Of a DNA stretch of 64,000 nucleotides, positions 1 to 15,600 are shown one piece after another. The DNA lies in NCBI GenBank assembly GCA_035578905.1, contig JAQJVL010000005.1:5276480-5340479 (forward strand). The letters run 5' to 3'. Positions within the stretch are counted from its first letter, which is position 1. Each line of letters starts with the position of its first letter. A program made the position numbers and the translations under genes. A model generated the notes under the pieces. The model was given only the letters and a program-made list of their open reading frames with translations, had not been told where the DNA came from and searched no databases. Source of the DNA: Stictocephala bisonia. Lineage: Eukaryota; Arthropoda; Insecta; Hemiptera; Membracidae.

Positions 1-574
1 TATCAAATGTATCAACACTTACTTGTTTAGAATAACGAAAGTACCCTACTTTTAAATTTCTGGTTATTTCTTGGCCATTGACAAAGTATATCTTAAGTAA
101 TTTTTAATCCATATTTACTTTAAACCTTCCCTTTCTCAAATTCTATTTATTTTGTAACTAATTATAAGATTGATTTTATGATTAGTGTTTTCCTATTCAA
201 AAACAAAACATACGGTAGAATAAATTATTTAATACTATGTATTTTTTAGAAACAAAAGATTTTCCTAGCAAACAATTTATTCCTAGCAGAGTTACCACTT
301 TTTAAACAAGCTTTTATTTAAATTACATTCAAGACAAGTTTTATAAACATATAATAAAAAAATAAGGACATAGAACATTATATCATTACATAATATTAAT
401 CAGATATCATAAGGGCAGCGGTGGAGATATATTACTACATAACACTAAATGATAAAAAACATGAAATTTTCTATTTCGAATTTTTAATTGATCAAAATGT
501 GCAATCAGTCTGAGAATAAGAATTGTGAAATAAAACTACATAATCTCTAAGTTGTGTAAGGTTTACTTTTTCAC
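1..574. other. UHRF1 intron sequence (left edge)
   Basis: AT-rich sequence downstream (in gene direction) of the last UHRF1 exon in the window. The donor reads GTGAAA on the minus strand just below position 575. I see no SRA-like coding sequence here, so the next UHRF1 exon lies outside the window. No recognisable repeat or RNA gene. Confidence 0.6.
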
Positions 575-806
575 CTGTATTCTGAATTTCCACAATGTGC
601 CAACTTCAACCCCTGGTATCGGCCCAAAGTGGTCATGTGGAACAATGGTACAGAGTTTGGTGCGAGCTACACAAGCCATTCCTTTACCCCAATCACGAGT
701 TGAACTATTTTGTTTTGAAGCCATTTTGGCCTTCTTCTTAGATTCTTTTAGTTTGCTTCCAGCAGAAACAATCTCGTTTTCATCATTCTTACATTCATGA
801 CAATAC
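575..806 (-). CDS. UHRF1: UHRF1 coding exon 7 (PHD end, linker, SRA start)
   Basis: Minus strand. The acceptor TTACAG precedes GTATTG; the first base completes the Trp codon split from exon 6. It encodes the last PHD ligands (YCHEC), the lysine-rich linker [11 protein letters not shown], then [13 protein letters not shown] and [16 protein letters not shown], the conserved beginning of the SRA (YDG) domain. It ends in phase 0 at Gln before a GTGAAA donor. The plus-strand ORF over this interval is an antisense shadow. Confidence 0.93.
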
Positions 807-3800
807 CTGTAAATGATTTGAGTACATTTAATATGATACAAAAAAAAAAAAAAAAAAAGAAAGAACTATAAAATAAAACATTATTTGATCATTCAAAATA
901 GTTATCGCGAGCTCTATATATTTATAATTGATTGTGATATTTAAAGGATAAAGCTTAATTTCCCAGAAAAGTAAGTATTATTCTGGATGAGACAGGATAT
1001 ATATACAAGTAAGAACATTTAAATGTGGAAAATCAGCAAAAAAAAAATGTTCTACCAAGAACCTACCATGGGTGCAGAATATGTCCGATTATATTATGAG
1101 CATTGCTTGGGAGAAATTTGAGTCAAATAGGGGAAATCTGAGGAAATTTTTAAGAATAAAGAATCCTAGATTGTACAAATACAAACATGATATTAAAAAC
1201 AAAAATTTAAAAGGTAGAAAACCTGAAAATAATAAAATTACACCAAAAAACCATATTAATCCAACCCTTTTTGTGCATTAAATTAATAGGAAACAGTTTA
1301 CTTACAATTGTATTTAAAAGTAATTAGTGGACAATCACCTTTTTAACAAATTAATTTGATCTGGGTTATTTATTTTGTTTGAATAAATACATGAAATAGG
1401 AACCGTTAAAATATTTTTAAAATGTTATTTCCACAGTTGATACATAAAAATAAACAATATGGCAGCACTAAAATTACAAAAAATACGCTTTTGTAATAGT
1501 ACAATTTTTATAACTGTAATCTCGGCAGTGCACTACTAACCTAAATCAATGAATGCAGTCTGAAGAGTCATTCCTGCATTGAGTGACCTAATTTGAGCAA
1601 ATGTTTGTAAGACCCTTTACAACAATGTTATTCCTCGCCCCTTGCCGTTTCTGGAGCCCGAGTCTACCATTATAAAAATTAAACTATAAATATTTGCAAA
1701 TTGAGCTATATATATATTATATATGTTACTAATAAGTTCAAATTAAATACAGTATTTATAAATTATTTTTCTCACAAAAAAAATATAATTCATAGCATTC
1801 ATCTTCAATAATTTACTATAACGAAATGTTTGTGGAGTTTAGAAAATTACAGCCCAACCTTCAGGGTCCCCGCTCTCTGAATTCCTGAAAAATAAATTGT
1901 CACCACTCCAAAAAATAAAACAGGGAAAGCGGAGGGAACTAAGAGAAAATACTATTTCACAAATTTATTTCTCCTACAAACAAAAAATATTATTATGCAT
2001 TTTATTACTTTAATGTGAGGCAAATTTTTAATTTCATTTCTGAGGAAACATTAGACTTTGTTTATTTATGATTTTAAATATTTTTTAAATGAAAATATTA
2101 TTTAAATATAATTATAACAGAAACAATGTAATAATATCTTATTGATATAAACAACATGTAATAAACTGTTAACAATATGAGCCTGAAATTAACTTAAGTA
2201 CAAATAAATTGCTTTGTGATTTTCTAAAATATCTTGTTTCAGTGTGTTCATTTAACACATTTCATAGCTCAAATTATTTTAATTATGATGGGAAAAACCG
2301 ATCTTCCATATTACAGTTTTAGTTTTACTTTACCATAATGTACATACATGTTACTTGATTATGTTTCAACTTTCACATTTAACCAGTATGCCTATAATAA
2401 TAATAATTATAAATTTCGAAGTAATCCTATATTGATAAAACAATCTGAATTTTATGTTTTAATTTGGAGTAAAGTAAAAATTTATCCGATTTTTTTTCAA
2501 ACTTGTTATGTCAATAATTTAGGATACTACATTTATTGATTAATACATGAATCAATAGGTATTCCTATGTGTACAATACCTACCTTTTTTACAAGTTAAA
2601 TTGCGTAACATCAAGATGTTCTGTAGAAGTTTCACTTCTTTTCTTGACTTTTTACAGCAATATATTTTGACAAGTGCTTTGGTTTCTTAATTAATGGAGT
2701 TTTTGATTAAGGTTGTTAACAAATATAATAGTATTGAGAAAACTGGGCATTGCAGGGAAGTGACGATCAGGGTAGTCTATCGCTAGTTTATTCTCTATGT
2801 ATGGCCGCACTGTCATCGAGAGGGAAGAGCAAAAGAATAGACGCACGTCATATTCTGCACCCCTACGACCCACAGTAAAAATGTATAATATAATTCTAAC
2901 ATAATTATCTCCTAAATAGCAGAGGAAAACTACTCTAATTAAAAGTGATCTTTTGTTTTTGGGACCAGTATGAATTGTATCAAATTCAACCCAATAACTA
3001 GATTAGACAGATTGTAATTTCACTTCTGGCAAAACTGGATGAATTTCTTTTGTCAAATGAGTGTCTGCCAAATAAAAACCATAAAATGAATTAAAACTTG
3101 GATAAATAGAAAGCTAATTTTTACCATTCTTCAGCGTCAGGAATTTGTTCAAGTGGAGGCGTAAGGCACCAAATGTGATAGGCATAATCACACTCATCAC
3201 ACATTATCTGTTTGTTCTCGTCTGTCTTCAAACCACATACGTGACAGCCACATTCTTTGCACTTGCGACGTTCATTGTTTTTACATTGAGTGCAGTTGTG
3301 AGGCACTTCTAAAAACAACAGTGTATATCCATTAATAATAAGTGGTAAAATGTTAGGATAGGTTACAGATCTAGTTAGTCAGTGTTCATTTTCAGGAGGG
3401 ATAAGAACTCAGCAAGTTTATCCAGGAAAACAAATGTTCAGGTTAGGCTTAATGGAACTAACACGTCTTCTTTGGTAAGTAAGCTGATTTTTTATCACTC
3501 TCGTTGAATTAAAACTGCCATAAAATATCTAACAATCTCTATTGAACTTTATATAAAATTTATATAAAATATAAAAAATAAAATTGGTTTTAAGAATTTG
3601 AAGAAAACTGAGACAATCTGTTCCTCCTATCTGCTATTTTAAGCCAAATCATGATACAAAAATGATTATAAACAAATGAACGTTACTCAACCAACTTTAA
3701 TAAGGATAAAATTATTCATCTATTACGGTGATCGATTTAGGTAAACCATGTTTACCATTAATTACTGAACAAACGATTCACAAAAGAAGGAAGGAGGGTT

Positions 3801-6800
3801 AGTGTTGTTTTAAAAAATTGGTCAAATAGAATACTAAGGAACTGAATTAAACAACTGCACTACATTAAAGTTGTTATTAATAAAAATAAAATGTGATTCT
3901 TCAGTAATGATGACATTTTTAAGTATTATAAAAGTACAATATCAGTATTTTTTCCAAGGATATGTTAGTTATTTTTTTAATTTTAGTGGTTATTAAAAAA
4001 ATTAAAACTAGGTTTAAAGGGTGTTACAGTTACATTTTCCATACAAAACAAATTATTTTCTATACAAAATACAAAAATGTGTTCTCATTTCAAATTTAAT
4101 TTGGCACATTTTGGCTGTGCTTAAAAAACATATTTTACCATCCTTAATAAGCGTTTAAAACTAAAATTGTTATCTAACATTTTGGATTTTTCCATAATAG
4201 TGAGTATTAAGATTCATATAATGCTAGTACAATATGCTACTAAATATTCAGCTACTATTAATCATTTTATAAAAAATCGTACAGATTACATTATTAACTG
4301 GTACACTAGGGACCCAATTATCTTAGATTAATGGGACCAAATCCATTTCAGATAATACTGTTTGCCATTAAAACCTTGCTTCTAGATAGTTTAGAGGTCT
4401 AAAAACGAAGAATTGGCGTCACACAACCCACACACACTGAGTGTCAGCATAAGCTTTTACAGACTGACATTGTAATTGATTTATTTATTTTTTTTTTAAA
4501 ACTTCACTTGCCAGTTCACATGGCTTGCTGGACTGTACATGAACTTTATTCAACGAGTGAAGTAACAGCCGTTGGCTCAGTGGGGATTCGAACCTTGGAA
4601 CTGCCATCCGCATTTTGAATCCTTATCCACTGAGCCACCACGCCGGCATTTCTTAGGAAAACAAAACTTACTAAAATAATACTGTAGTATAAGCATAACT
4701 GAGATAAACTGTGTAATATAGGAAATTAACAGACTAAACAGAATAAGTTCTTAAAATGTACGCGTATTTAATTAATATAATTAAGGCAATTGTTAATCAA
4801 ACTAGAAGTGAATTCTATACAAAATAATTATCACATAAACTTGATTGTAAAGTTTGAAAAAAGCTTAATCCTTGTTAACCCTCAAAGCTGTCTTTATTAA
4901 AACCTTAACACTTAGCTACCTTGTTTAAAGCTAAGAAAACAAGTGAGGGAAGTGCATTATCAGTAGAAGCCAGGGTGCATGGTGATTTCCCCCAAGGCAA
5001 ATCTCTTTAGACTACAGCTGATCGATGATGCTACTGGTGGTGTGGAACACGTAAAACAACAAAGCTCCTATCATAGTTTTCTTGTAATATCCTTAGTTCA
5101 CTCATGATAAATATTTTAAAGTTGTATAGTGTTTTTTTCACGCTCTACTAATATATATGAAACTATTCATACAAATGTTTAGTTGTCAACTTTCTACATA
5201 AAATGGATCTAATACTAACAATTAGTTTACTAAAAAAAACAAAAAAATTATGATAATGTACTTCAGATATCCGTGTCACTGCTGTTCCAAACTTTGGAGG
5301 TACCATTTCCGTACATATAAACTTAAAATAAAAAAATACAGAAAAAAAAAACAGAACAAAGAGCATACCTGTGTTTCGAAGAGCAGGTTCAATATCCATA
5401 TTAAGTTTTCTCTCAGTTAAAAGCTTTGTTTCTTCTATTTTCATAACTTCATCCTTGAAAAGAATTTTACATCCCTTCAAATGAGCTGATGGGCCGACTT
5501 TTACCTCCGCAATAAGAACATCTGTTTTTTTACTCTTCAATGCAGTGATTGTAGCTTCATACCAGAACCCCCTCTTACTGGGGTCTTCTATGTTGTAGTT
5601 TACCAACACTTTGTCCCCTACTTTTAAATCATTATAAGCAATTTTCTCTCGGGCACGGGGTCTTATATCCAAAAGCCTAGATACAATAGTGCTCACTGTT
5701 TCTCCACTGGAATATATAAACAGTAAATAAGATATTTATTACATTCATTACATTGAGAAAATTATAAATTCATAATTCTACTTGTAGTATTTTTTAGACA
5801 ATCTTTAACCCTAGATCTGGAGTCAGAACCCTTGGCGGATGTTGACGAATTTTCTACTATAATGTTTGAATGCTTCTAGATATCGTAATTATTTTTTACT
5901 AATCAATTTAGGAAGTTCTATTATATAAGGATCAGACTTTTTTATATTTTTATGGGTTATTTACTGAAGGATACAAACATGTTAGATCAAACCTTACTCC
6001 GCAATGGCCATGATGTTGAATTATGAATGAAGTTTGAAATTTGCTGTGGACGGACCAGTAGACACATAGAGTATTTGCTCCTTTTATGGAAGTATAGCTA
6101 AAATAACAGTAGTAACTAAAGTTTTATATTATAATTATTTTTTAAAACCTTATACACAGTATTTAATTTTTCACAGTCAGCACCTGTAAAGGATGACAGA
6201 CAAAACTTCTGTTACATAATTTATTGAGTAAAAAAGAAAATATAAATCTGCTTGTAATTTTTTTGTCATAGTTTGCAGTATCGAAGATGACAAAAATGTT
6301 AATATATTATACTGACAAAACTGAAACTAATAATATATTTTAAAAGTGATTTACTGTACAGCTAAGATATTACACTTGCGAGAACTTTCATTACACTATT
6401 TCAAACTTATAAAACCAAATACAATTAAGTACCATGATAAATTTTACAATACTAACAATGGAACTACTTTTACAATATTTATCTTTTGTAAAATTACAAC
6501 GAGTTACTCAAAGACAAGTTCATCATTCATAAAAATTATTTATACAAATATCCATTAAAACACCCAATCAATTTTGTTTTCTGTTGAACTCAATGTTATT
6601 GTTATTCTACAAATTGCAAATCTAGCTGGACCATCACAAGACTTTTTTGGACTCTAACCAAGGTGCTAGAGAATCAAAGGTTTACGTCTCGCTGATAGCT
6701 AAAGTATTTGGTATATAAATGCCACTGTATGTGTATGGGGAGGGGGTTACCGTTTGGATCTATATTCATATTCAGGTACCAAAAGAGGTTTTAAACAACA

Positions 6801-9597
6801 TTTTCTTTTGTTAACTTTTCAAGCAAAATCAGATTTCTGCCTCCACCCCCACCCCCATCTGGGTTCGACTTCCAGGGTGACCATGATAAAGAAACATAAG
6901 TAATACAATTTATGATAAGAGGACAGACAGGATATTTTCCTTAGTTCTACTACATTTGAAACATTTTTGGATTTGTTAGCCGTCAGGAACTGCATTTGAC
7001 GGAGACTACCATTTTAGATCAATGCAATTTGTGACATCATTTCTACTCTGTAGAATCTACAAGACCTACTTCCCGCACAACTTGACACAGGCTGTGGCAA
7101 ATGTTATAGGATTAACGATTTTGCTTATTGTTTTATGATCTGGAATTGTAGCTACACACATACAAATTTAATTTGATTTTTAACTGCGAAGGTAGATCAC
7201 ATTTTTTAATGGAACATTACATATATTGCAGTTTGTATATGACGTTATTTAACAGGATTGATGTTGAAACATGGTTGTTTCAAGGCTGAGTGCCTTGTTT
7301 GCACGGTTTTGACATTACATTCAAGTTCTAAAATGCAAATTAGGTACATATCTAGTAGTTTTTAAAATATGTGTTTCAGTCATGTTATGTGCTCATGCCA
7401 GCTAAGTATACGCCTCCAGAGTTCAAGTTAAAGCCAGTTTTACATACCAAGTTCTTCCAGGTTTTTTTTACCACTTTTTTATTTTTTATCTTCCTACTGC
7501 CTACACTCAAACAGTGCTACTGGCCTTTCCACCCACCTACACTCGTCAGTGCCACTGGCCTTTCCACCCAGCTACACTCGTACAGTGCTACTGGCTTTCC
7601 AATCGCCCATACTCGTATAGTGCTACTGGCCTTTCCACCTACCCACACAATACCATTGCTACTGGCCATCTGATCCAGCCAAACATGTCAGTGCTACTGG
7701 CCCTCTCACTAACCTATATGTGTACAGTACTACTGGCTCTCCCACCCAAGTACAGTGCTACTAACAATTTACCCAGTCCTATGGTGTGTATAATGTGATG
7801 AGATCTTGATGAGACAAACGTACAAATTAAGTACCCTGCTCTTAAACAAAGAAGTATGGCAAGATAACTTGTTTAATAATTTCACAGGTAGATGGTTTCT
7901 TGTGTTCTTATAACATTAAATGTACATCAATAACTAAACTAAACTACTTACTCCTCCAAAAAAGTAACTTCATAAAAATATCCATCATATGGTAGTCCAC
8001 TTGCTTCATCATCTTTATATCGTTCTTTGTTCTCTTCGTAGTTCTTATCTTTGTATATTTTTGATATCTTGCCTTCAAACCAAGCTCCATAAGATGAGTC
8101 TTTAGCATCAACAAACTCCCCAACCTAAAACGCTATACACATATCACACCATACCTACAGTAAAAATTTAGTATAAAAAATAAAATTTCATGAACAACTT
8201 TCTCTTAAATGTATTTACTATGCTTATACATGGTGGCCTCTTTACTCCTATCTTCAAACTCCCAGTTATTTCCAAGTTTTTCATCAGACTTGGAGGATAT
8301 TTCCTGGACCTATTTTGAAAAACAGACTACCTCCCCCTAATAAAGTCCTATTATTTTCCCACTATTTTAAATATCCTCAATCATTAATTTTTTTAATATT
8401 TTCAAATGACTGATTCCTTAGATCAATGCAATTTGTGGCATCATTTTTTCTATTCTGCAGAATCTACAAAACCTAATTCCCACACAACTTGACACAGGCT
8501 ATGGAAAATGTTGTGAAATTGAGCTAGAAAATATGAAGGGCCATAAAAAATGGCTCCAAACTAAGCCACAATAGATTTAAGTCCGTGCTGCTTTCATCAA
8601 CGATAACACAGTAGGGGTTGATGAAAAACGGAAGAGAGAAATAGTTGTACCACAACAAGTATGGTAACATAATATATTTCTTTCAATGTGAACTATCTTA
8701 TCCTCAGTGATCAGCATTTGTGTGTGAACAACATGCAACCAGTAAGAATGGAAACTGATAAGCAATTCAACTAGACTGCACTACTAAAGTAAACAAACAC
8801 CCTTAAGGTCAGGTTAAGTGGAAGAAGGGACTTTCTAGTCCCAACTTCGCCTGTTTAAATAAAGACGCATTTCATTTCATTTCACCCTCCTTACTTAACT
8901 CTTCCATATCACAGATCAGTAGTTATAAAAATAAGTTTTTTTTTTTTTTATTGTACCGCATAAGATTACTTTACAGTTGTTTGTCAAGTTGGACGTTATG
9001 CCACTCAAATTTGCAAGAGTCATCTCTTACGTTATCATATTTAGGAATTGACTTCCAAATCAGATTAGTTCAAATACCGTAGTCACAATGTTTTTAAACA
9101 CAAAGTAATGATTGAACATATGCGAGATACACTATTTTACTTCTGAATACATAAATATACTTATGAAATGATTTTTACAAAAAATTCCACACTATCACAC
9201 AACTTCATACAGCTATCTAAGAAAATAACTAGATATTGATCAAAAGAAACCTTCTCAATTGGATTATACTCACACAAATCATTTAATAAATCATCTCAAT
9301 AGTGAATTATGGGTTCTCAAGTGTATAGTCGTTATTCTCACTGTGAGAGACAAGAAAATATTTTGTTTTATTTATATTTAAAGAACAAAAATTTTGATCA
9401 AACCACTTTTTAAGGAGTGCTAGGCCACTTTGATTTAGTGCTTTTACTTCTAACCAATTTTTACCTTTAAAAAAATTAAAACATTGTCCGCAAACACGAA
9501 CAATTTTCCATTCAGTTGTATCTTTTAAATTAATTTAAAATAGAATATCATTGTAGGACATTCTAATTTAACATCATTTAATCATTATGTTAAATTA

Positions 9598-9651
<54 letters not shown>

Positions 9652-12600
9652 TATTCCACGTAAATCAATAACATACAACTTTCATTAATTATAGGCTTAC
9701 CGTAACTTCTACATTCTCAATTAATTCAAGACTTTTTTGGGAAGTTACATGAAGTTCGAGCCTGGTAGACACTATTTACAGATTCATTACCCTACTATTT
9801 AAAGTAAAATTGATTTGCTCAAGTTTAAATACAAATAATTGGAATTTTATTACAACAAATTATATTAAAAAGATATACTAAAAATCTCCCCATCTGCAAA
9901 ATATCCTTCAACATGTTAGGCAAGTCAAATCTATAAAACCACTTCCTTAACTAGCTTCCCAGTTAAAATTCTAGTAATAATCGCCAAAAAAACAGCTGGA
10001 CATTAACTTAGGATATGTGTTTGACAGAAAAGATTTCTGCTATCAAAACCTAAGATTGTAATAGATGGATTGGGCTTTCCTCGTTAGAAAAGGCCTATGT
10101 TGAGTAATTTAGGTGTGGGAAGATGCAACTATTGAAATGTTGGGAGGAAAGAAAAACTATCAGTTATGTGATTGCAGAGCTGAAACTCCAACTATGGATC
10201 AAATAATTAATTACTGCCCATTGCACTCTTAAGGGGGATTAGCTTGTCCACCTGATTTGTGAATGTATCATTGAATGGTTGGAACATTGGACTTACCTCT
10301 GTTACATGAGATTGATATTTTAACATTACATACACATACTTGGTACTGAAGATTATATTATTGGCTTATAAATATTTGATTTGAATGTTTGTGTCTGGCA
10401 AGAAAGAGCTCTATAATAAATGTCAGTAGAGGACCCCCCTCTAAAAAAAACCAACAAAACTTTAATAAATCCCCTTATTTTGCAAATTAGCAATTTAAAA
10501 TTATCAATTGAGATAATAATGAGTTACACTTTTAGTAATTTTTTACTAAAAAAATGAATTGGTTATTCATAGTAATGTAAATGTTGTGAAGTAGTGACAT
10601 TCTAGAAGCCAATATATTTGTTCCCAATAAAATAAACATTATGTAGCTTATTAAGAAGATTAATAGAAAATTGAAGAATTAAAGAGTTTATATACATTAC
10701 CTTAAAATATTGGCTGCTTTCCACTGGCTCACCATGTGGGTTCTGAAAAATTATTAAATAAATGAAAAAAATGAAATGCTAACTTATTAAGAAAACTTGA
10801 ATCTTCTGATTAATATTGGTTATTTTTAAGTTTAAATTATCAACTAAATTTTACAAGTACACATTCATTGATAACAGAATACATTCAAACATATTTTTTA
10901 TTTTAATAACAATTGGGGTGATTTAATAAAGCATTTTAAAAAAATCTAAATATATTTTATTTACTTGCTTCATTACAGGTTGAACCCAATTACAATGAAA
11001 GCAGTTCTACTAAATAAAGTGTCCATTGTGGGTCTTCATGAAAAATACAAAAACCATAAACTATAAATCAAATTAACACTATGAACTAAACATAGTAACA
11101 GCAAAAACAACAATCAAATAAGTTAATTCAGTAAATTAAACTAAGCTACTTGTTAACAAATTCATTCCTCAAACAAAAAATATATGCATCTAAAATAACA
11201 ATATAAACAAATTAAATGTGGTCAAACACAAAAAAATAATACAAAATGCAAACATCAAATACACATACTTTTAAATTACTATTTATACCAAATTGTTAAG
11301 AAATTTTTTCTTTTTGATTTTTGTCTACAACAATACACATAAGCGACTCTAAAAATAACTTACTAAGATGATAAATATTAATATAAAATATGAACATTTT
11401 AAATTAAATACAGTTCCAGTATGAACTCTGTCTCCGAAAAGTAAATTTTAGGCAATAGTTACTTATGCCATTTGGTTATTTACTTGTTCCTTCTAATCAC
11501 ATTCAGCTCTATGTCCATTTTTGTTTGTGTTTTAAGTCTTCCCACCAGAGTTCTGCACACACTGCTGTAATCTATTTGGAGCTGACTGTAATCACTTGTT
11601 CACTACTCTGCTCAGGGGCAAGGTGAAATACGATTTGCCTCTCAACAGCAAGAAGTTCGAGGGGGATCACTTCTGCCACAACCATGACTGCCGCACCCGA
11701 AACTGTGTGGTAAGTGAATGCAACCCTGAGTGCTGATTTGCAATGATTTTTGTATATCTTCAGCCTCATGGACCTCGCCCACATCTCTGCTCTGTATAGA
11801 AGTCACAGTATACATGAGCAAGAGCCTTTTGCTTGTTCTAGGCCACCCATGTTCCGTATCAGCCTGCTGAGTGACATAAGTACATTCGCTGCCTTGTCGC
11901 AAACCATCTATATCTGCTCCTAGTATCACAAGCGGCAATCCAATCAAGCAACAGATTCTTCAGAATCAGCAATCACACCCAGATTCTTCCCCGCATATTT
12001 TGATTGGACCTCAACAGAACCCACCTTCATGGGGATCACGGTAGGTATATTCCGTCAGAAGAGCATGATGATCTCGATCTTGGCAACCACGAGATCAAGT
12101 CTATGGATCCTGGAATAAACACCTGGTTCAGGCATTACTGAGCCAATTTTGGAGACCTTGCAGAAATGACTGCAGGTACAACATCAGCGTAGCCCACCTG
12201 GAATACATCGTGAGGCAACTCAAGACAAAGCAAGCTATTGTACAATACATTCTAGAGATGTACCACTCCAGAAGTAATCTCCATCATTCTCCTGCTATCT
12301 TCAGACTCATATGTTAGCTGCCAGTCCTTCAGATAATAATGCAAAATGATCAGAAGATAGTCAGGCACCCTTAAGTTACACTGCAACGCCTCGAGCATGA
12401 CAACCCATCGCGCAAACTTAAATGCGTTTTTAACATCTAGGGTGACCAACCATCTATTGGTCGAGCCTGATGACAAGCTTCATTAGCGTGCTGAACTGTA
12501 CCAACTAACTTGGTGATGGCAATCAAGGTCGAGTGCCCTTTCTTAAGCCATGCTGCCGGTAAAATGAGTCCCCAGCAGCCTCAATAGTGCACTGCAACTT

Positions 12601-15600
12601 TAGCCTCAACATTCTCTCAAAGAGCTTCCCTGCTGTGTCAAGAATACAAAGAAAATAAGACTCCATGTTACTGTACGACGATGAGGAGTTTTCATCACCT
12701 TTAGCCTTGCTGATCAACACCAGCCGCGATTTCTTCTATAGAAATGGGAACCAAGCATGAATTCAGCACGTAACAGCAGTTGCGGGTAACTATATGCAAT
12801 GACCCTCACTATCTCAGCAGGGATGCCATCAACCCCTGGAGCTCTGTAGTTATTCACGAGCTCCTCTTCCGAAAATTCCAGAACTTCTGAAACTGATCTA
12901 CCTACCGTTTCTTCCCTCCTAAACTGATTAGTTGAAAAGAGAGCGTCAACAATGGCTGTTATTGTTTCAGCCACCAAAACCGTACTGTTGCTTCCCATCC
13001 CCCAAGCTTTCTAATTACCAGTTTGTACCCTTTACCCCATGGGTCTGAGTCAACATCCTGGTTAAGCTCTTTCCAGCAACGCTCCTTGCTCATGCGGATT
13101 GCATTACTAGTGCTTACTTTGCAACTTCGTGCTCTGCTGACTTTGCTGCTGCTTCCGGTAGGTTTTGAGCGCTGAGCTCTTCCTCCTGTGTATCAGGGCA
13201 ATCACCTGAGCTATGCAATCTCGTCAGTTCACCAGTACACATGGCAGCGAACTCTATAGAATTTCTACCATGTCACTAGCGAGTCACTGAGCTCCAGATC
13301 AGATCCACATTAGATTCAGCCTCAACCTTGTCCGTAGTCTCCAGGTGGGGTGTTGCACTGGCCTCAAGGTGTTGATTCAGCTCACAAACAAAAACCTCCC
13401 CCTGTCCAGCTTGTCAACATCGTAGACAGTTGGGTTTCTGGTCCCTTTCCGTCAGACCTGCACTCTTTCATTGAGTCTGAAGGAGAAGAATTCATCGTTA
13501 CTAGCACTGACCCACCCACTCACTTCTACATTTGCAGTGGTATTGACCATCCCATTCACCCCTATACGTAGAGGTATTGACCCACCCACCCACCCTTATA
13601 CGTGCACATCCATCACTTCCCATTCTGATAGCAAAGGGGCTAACTCACCTGATATAGCGCAATGTCTAGTATGAACTCACCAAAACCAGGTCTTTGATAA
13701 GTGAGCTTTGAACACCTGTTTGCAATTTCCAGATCGAGCCTTGTGCAATATCTCCAGAATGTGTCTCCCCCTGTTATTAGAGAGACAACGGCCCTCAAGC
13801 TGAGGTCACTTGCCACTATGACATATGAGGGGACATTGTATTCGAGTGCCTCAAACCTGTCCCTGTATTCCTGAGCAGAATAGTAAAAGGACAGGTACAC
13901 ACTGTAGATCATTGCATGTCACAGCTTAATCCAGACGTAACCATCACCAGATCCATGACCAAATACTTGGAACCCACAACTATCTGCAATCCATAAGGCG
14001 CCAATGCCGATTGTTAAAGAACCATTGTAGACTGGTTCTGATCCGTAGGGCTCACTGACAATCTCTATCAGAGACCCCATTTCTCAAACAAGGTGCTCAC
14101 GGTGTCAGAAGCTCGGCTCCTCTGCAAGTTTTCTTGGAGAAACCGAATAACTTACTTAAAAGAGTGCAGGCTTTCTTTGCGCATGCACTAGAACCTGGAA
14201 TATAATCTGTGGGTCCTTTTCTAACAACCAACAACAGCGCACATAAAATAGGTTGATGCACCTGTGCATGTCAGGGCTCGATGACTGCCAGTTCCACACT
14301 TCCAACAAATTCTGCTCCTGTTTGGACCAGAGCAATTTCGTCGCATGTGTCTAGCATGGCAGCGGTAACATCTCTCTAATTCCACATGCTGACGGACTCT
14401 GCAACTGGCCCTACCAATCTTTACTCTGCCTTTTTGCAGGATAGGAAGGGCTTTTTTTATGTCCATTTGAACAACGGCTTTCCCCAGAGCTATAATACGT
14501 TGGAGAGTCACATTCCAGATCCTCCTAATGAGGATAGTAATATTCATAGAAGAAACCAGTGATGCCAATCTGTTCTTAACATTGATTGAAATATTTCTCT
14601 GTCACATAGTGGCTGCATACATGTCAAGGAAGACTGTCCCCATACTTGTCAACTCTGCATTGACAGTTTCTCTTTTTTTCTGCACTGACTGCAATATTTT
14701 TTCTCTTCTAGCAATTCCTTAGATAGTTTCATTTAGAGCATTCTGAGGTAGAGTTCATTGCTGGCCCGGGCCCCTGTACTATTCAGCAGCCTGAGGAAGT
14801 GCGAAAACCCCAGCTTTAAAGCTGCACACTGTGCTTGATAAAAATGGCGCCCTAAATGGGGCTAAAAGGACATACAACTGCACAGTGATTAAGAAAAACC
14901 GAAAATATTATAATTTTACAGATATTGAACATTTGAATATCTGTTCAATGGACCCAAGTGGATTTAACTCGCATTAGGCATGATGCCAGTGGATTGTGAC
15001 GGCTCGTTGCCCGGGGTGCGTGATGAGGACACTGCAGGAAATGATATACACACTGCAACCTGTGAGAATGTGTTACCACCAGTTTTGGTGCCATGTGTTT
15101 TTGTATGTCTGTTTAGCCTTATCACATCTGACTGCCGTGCTGGGTCCGGACCCTCCCGCCTGTGACCGGGCCTCTAAAGAGCCTTTTCTTCCCCATACTC
15201 TCTGAAAATCTTTATCTCCTTTTCGCGCTCTTCTTAAATAAGCCCATGCCAATGCTCAGTCACTCTTCTGTCATATTGACGAATTTTACAGTCTTGGAAT
15301 TGGACAACGCCCTGCTGCTGGTCATTCCAAGCATTATCTGATTTTCTGTGTATAGAGGCTGTTTACTCCCAAGTATAACCCTAGATTTCTCGACTTTAGA
15401 AATTTAAAAGATTTGAACAAGGATATCTTATTAACCATGCTCACGTATTGAATTGGAATGACATTCTTATAGCTGATGATGTTGATATTATGGTCAACAA
15501 GTTTAACTTGTTAGTACCTTCTCTTTGTGACTATCAAGCCCTGTTAGTATCAAAGCAAGTTACCAGACTGCCAGCAGCTTGCATTACAGTTTTTATTCAT

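Larger units (their letters stand above)
5707..7951. other. UHRF1 intron 4
   Basis: AT-rich intron holding a 36-bp minisatellite (about 7505-7765) and one copy of a duplicated block of about 97 bp (about 7014-7110). Other ORFs here (such as 6346-6558) have AT-driven composition and no family match I can see. Confidence 0.5.

Noticed and set aside
552..800. Plus-strand 82-aa ORF
   Set aside because: Antisense to UHRF1 exon 7; the minus frame carries the conserved residues.
1072..1281. 69-aa ORF rich in Lys/Asn
   Set aside because: Composition follows local AT richness; no motif, splice or homology support.
4560..4650. Functional tRNA gene
   Set aside because: A and B boxes are present, but the arms do not fold as a tRNA and it is joined to a SINE body and A tail.
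6845..6895. Isolated B-box-like GGTTCGACTTCC as another tRNA/SINE
   Set aside because: No A box, body or tail found at proper spacing; preceded by a simple C-rich tract.
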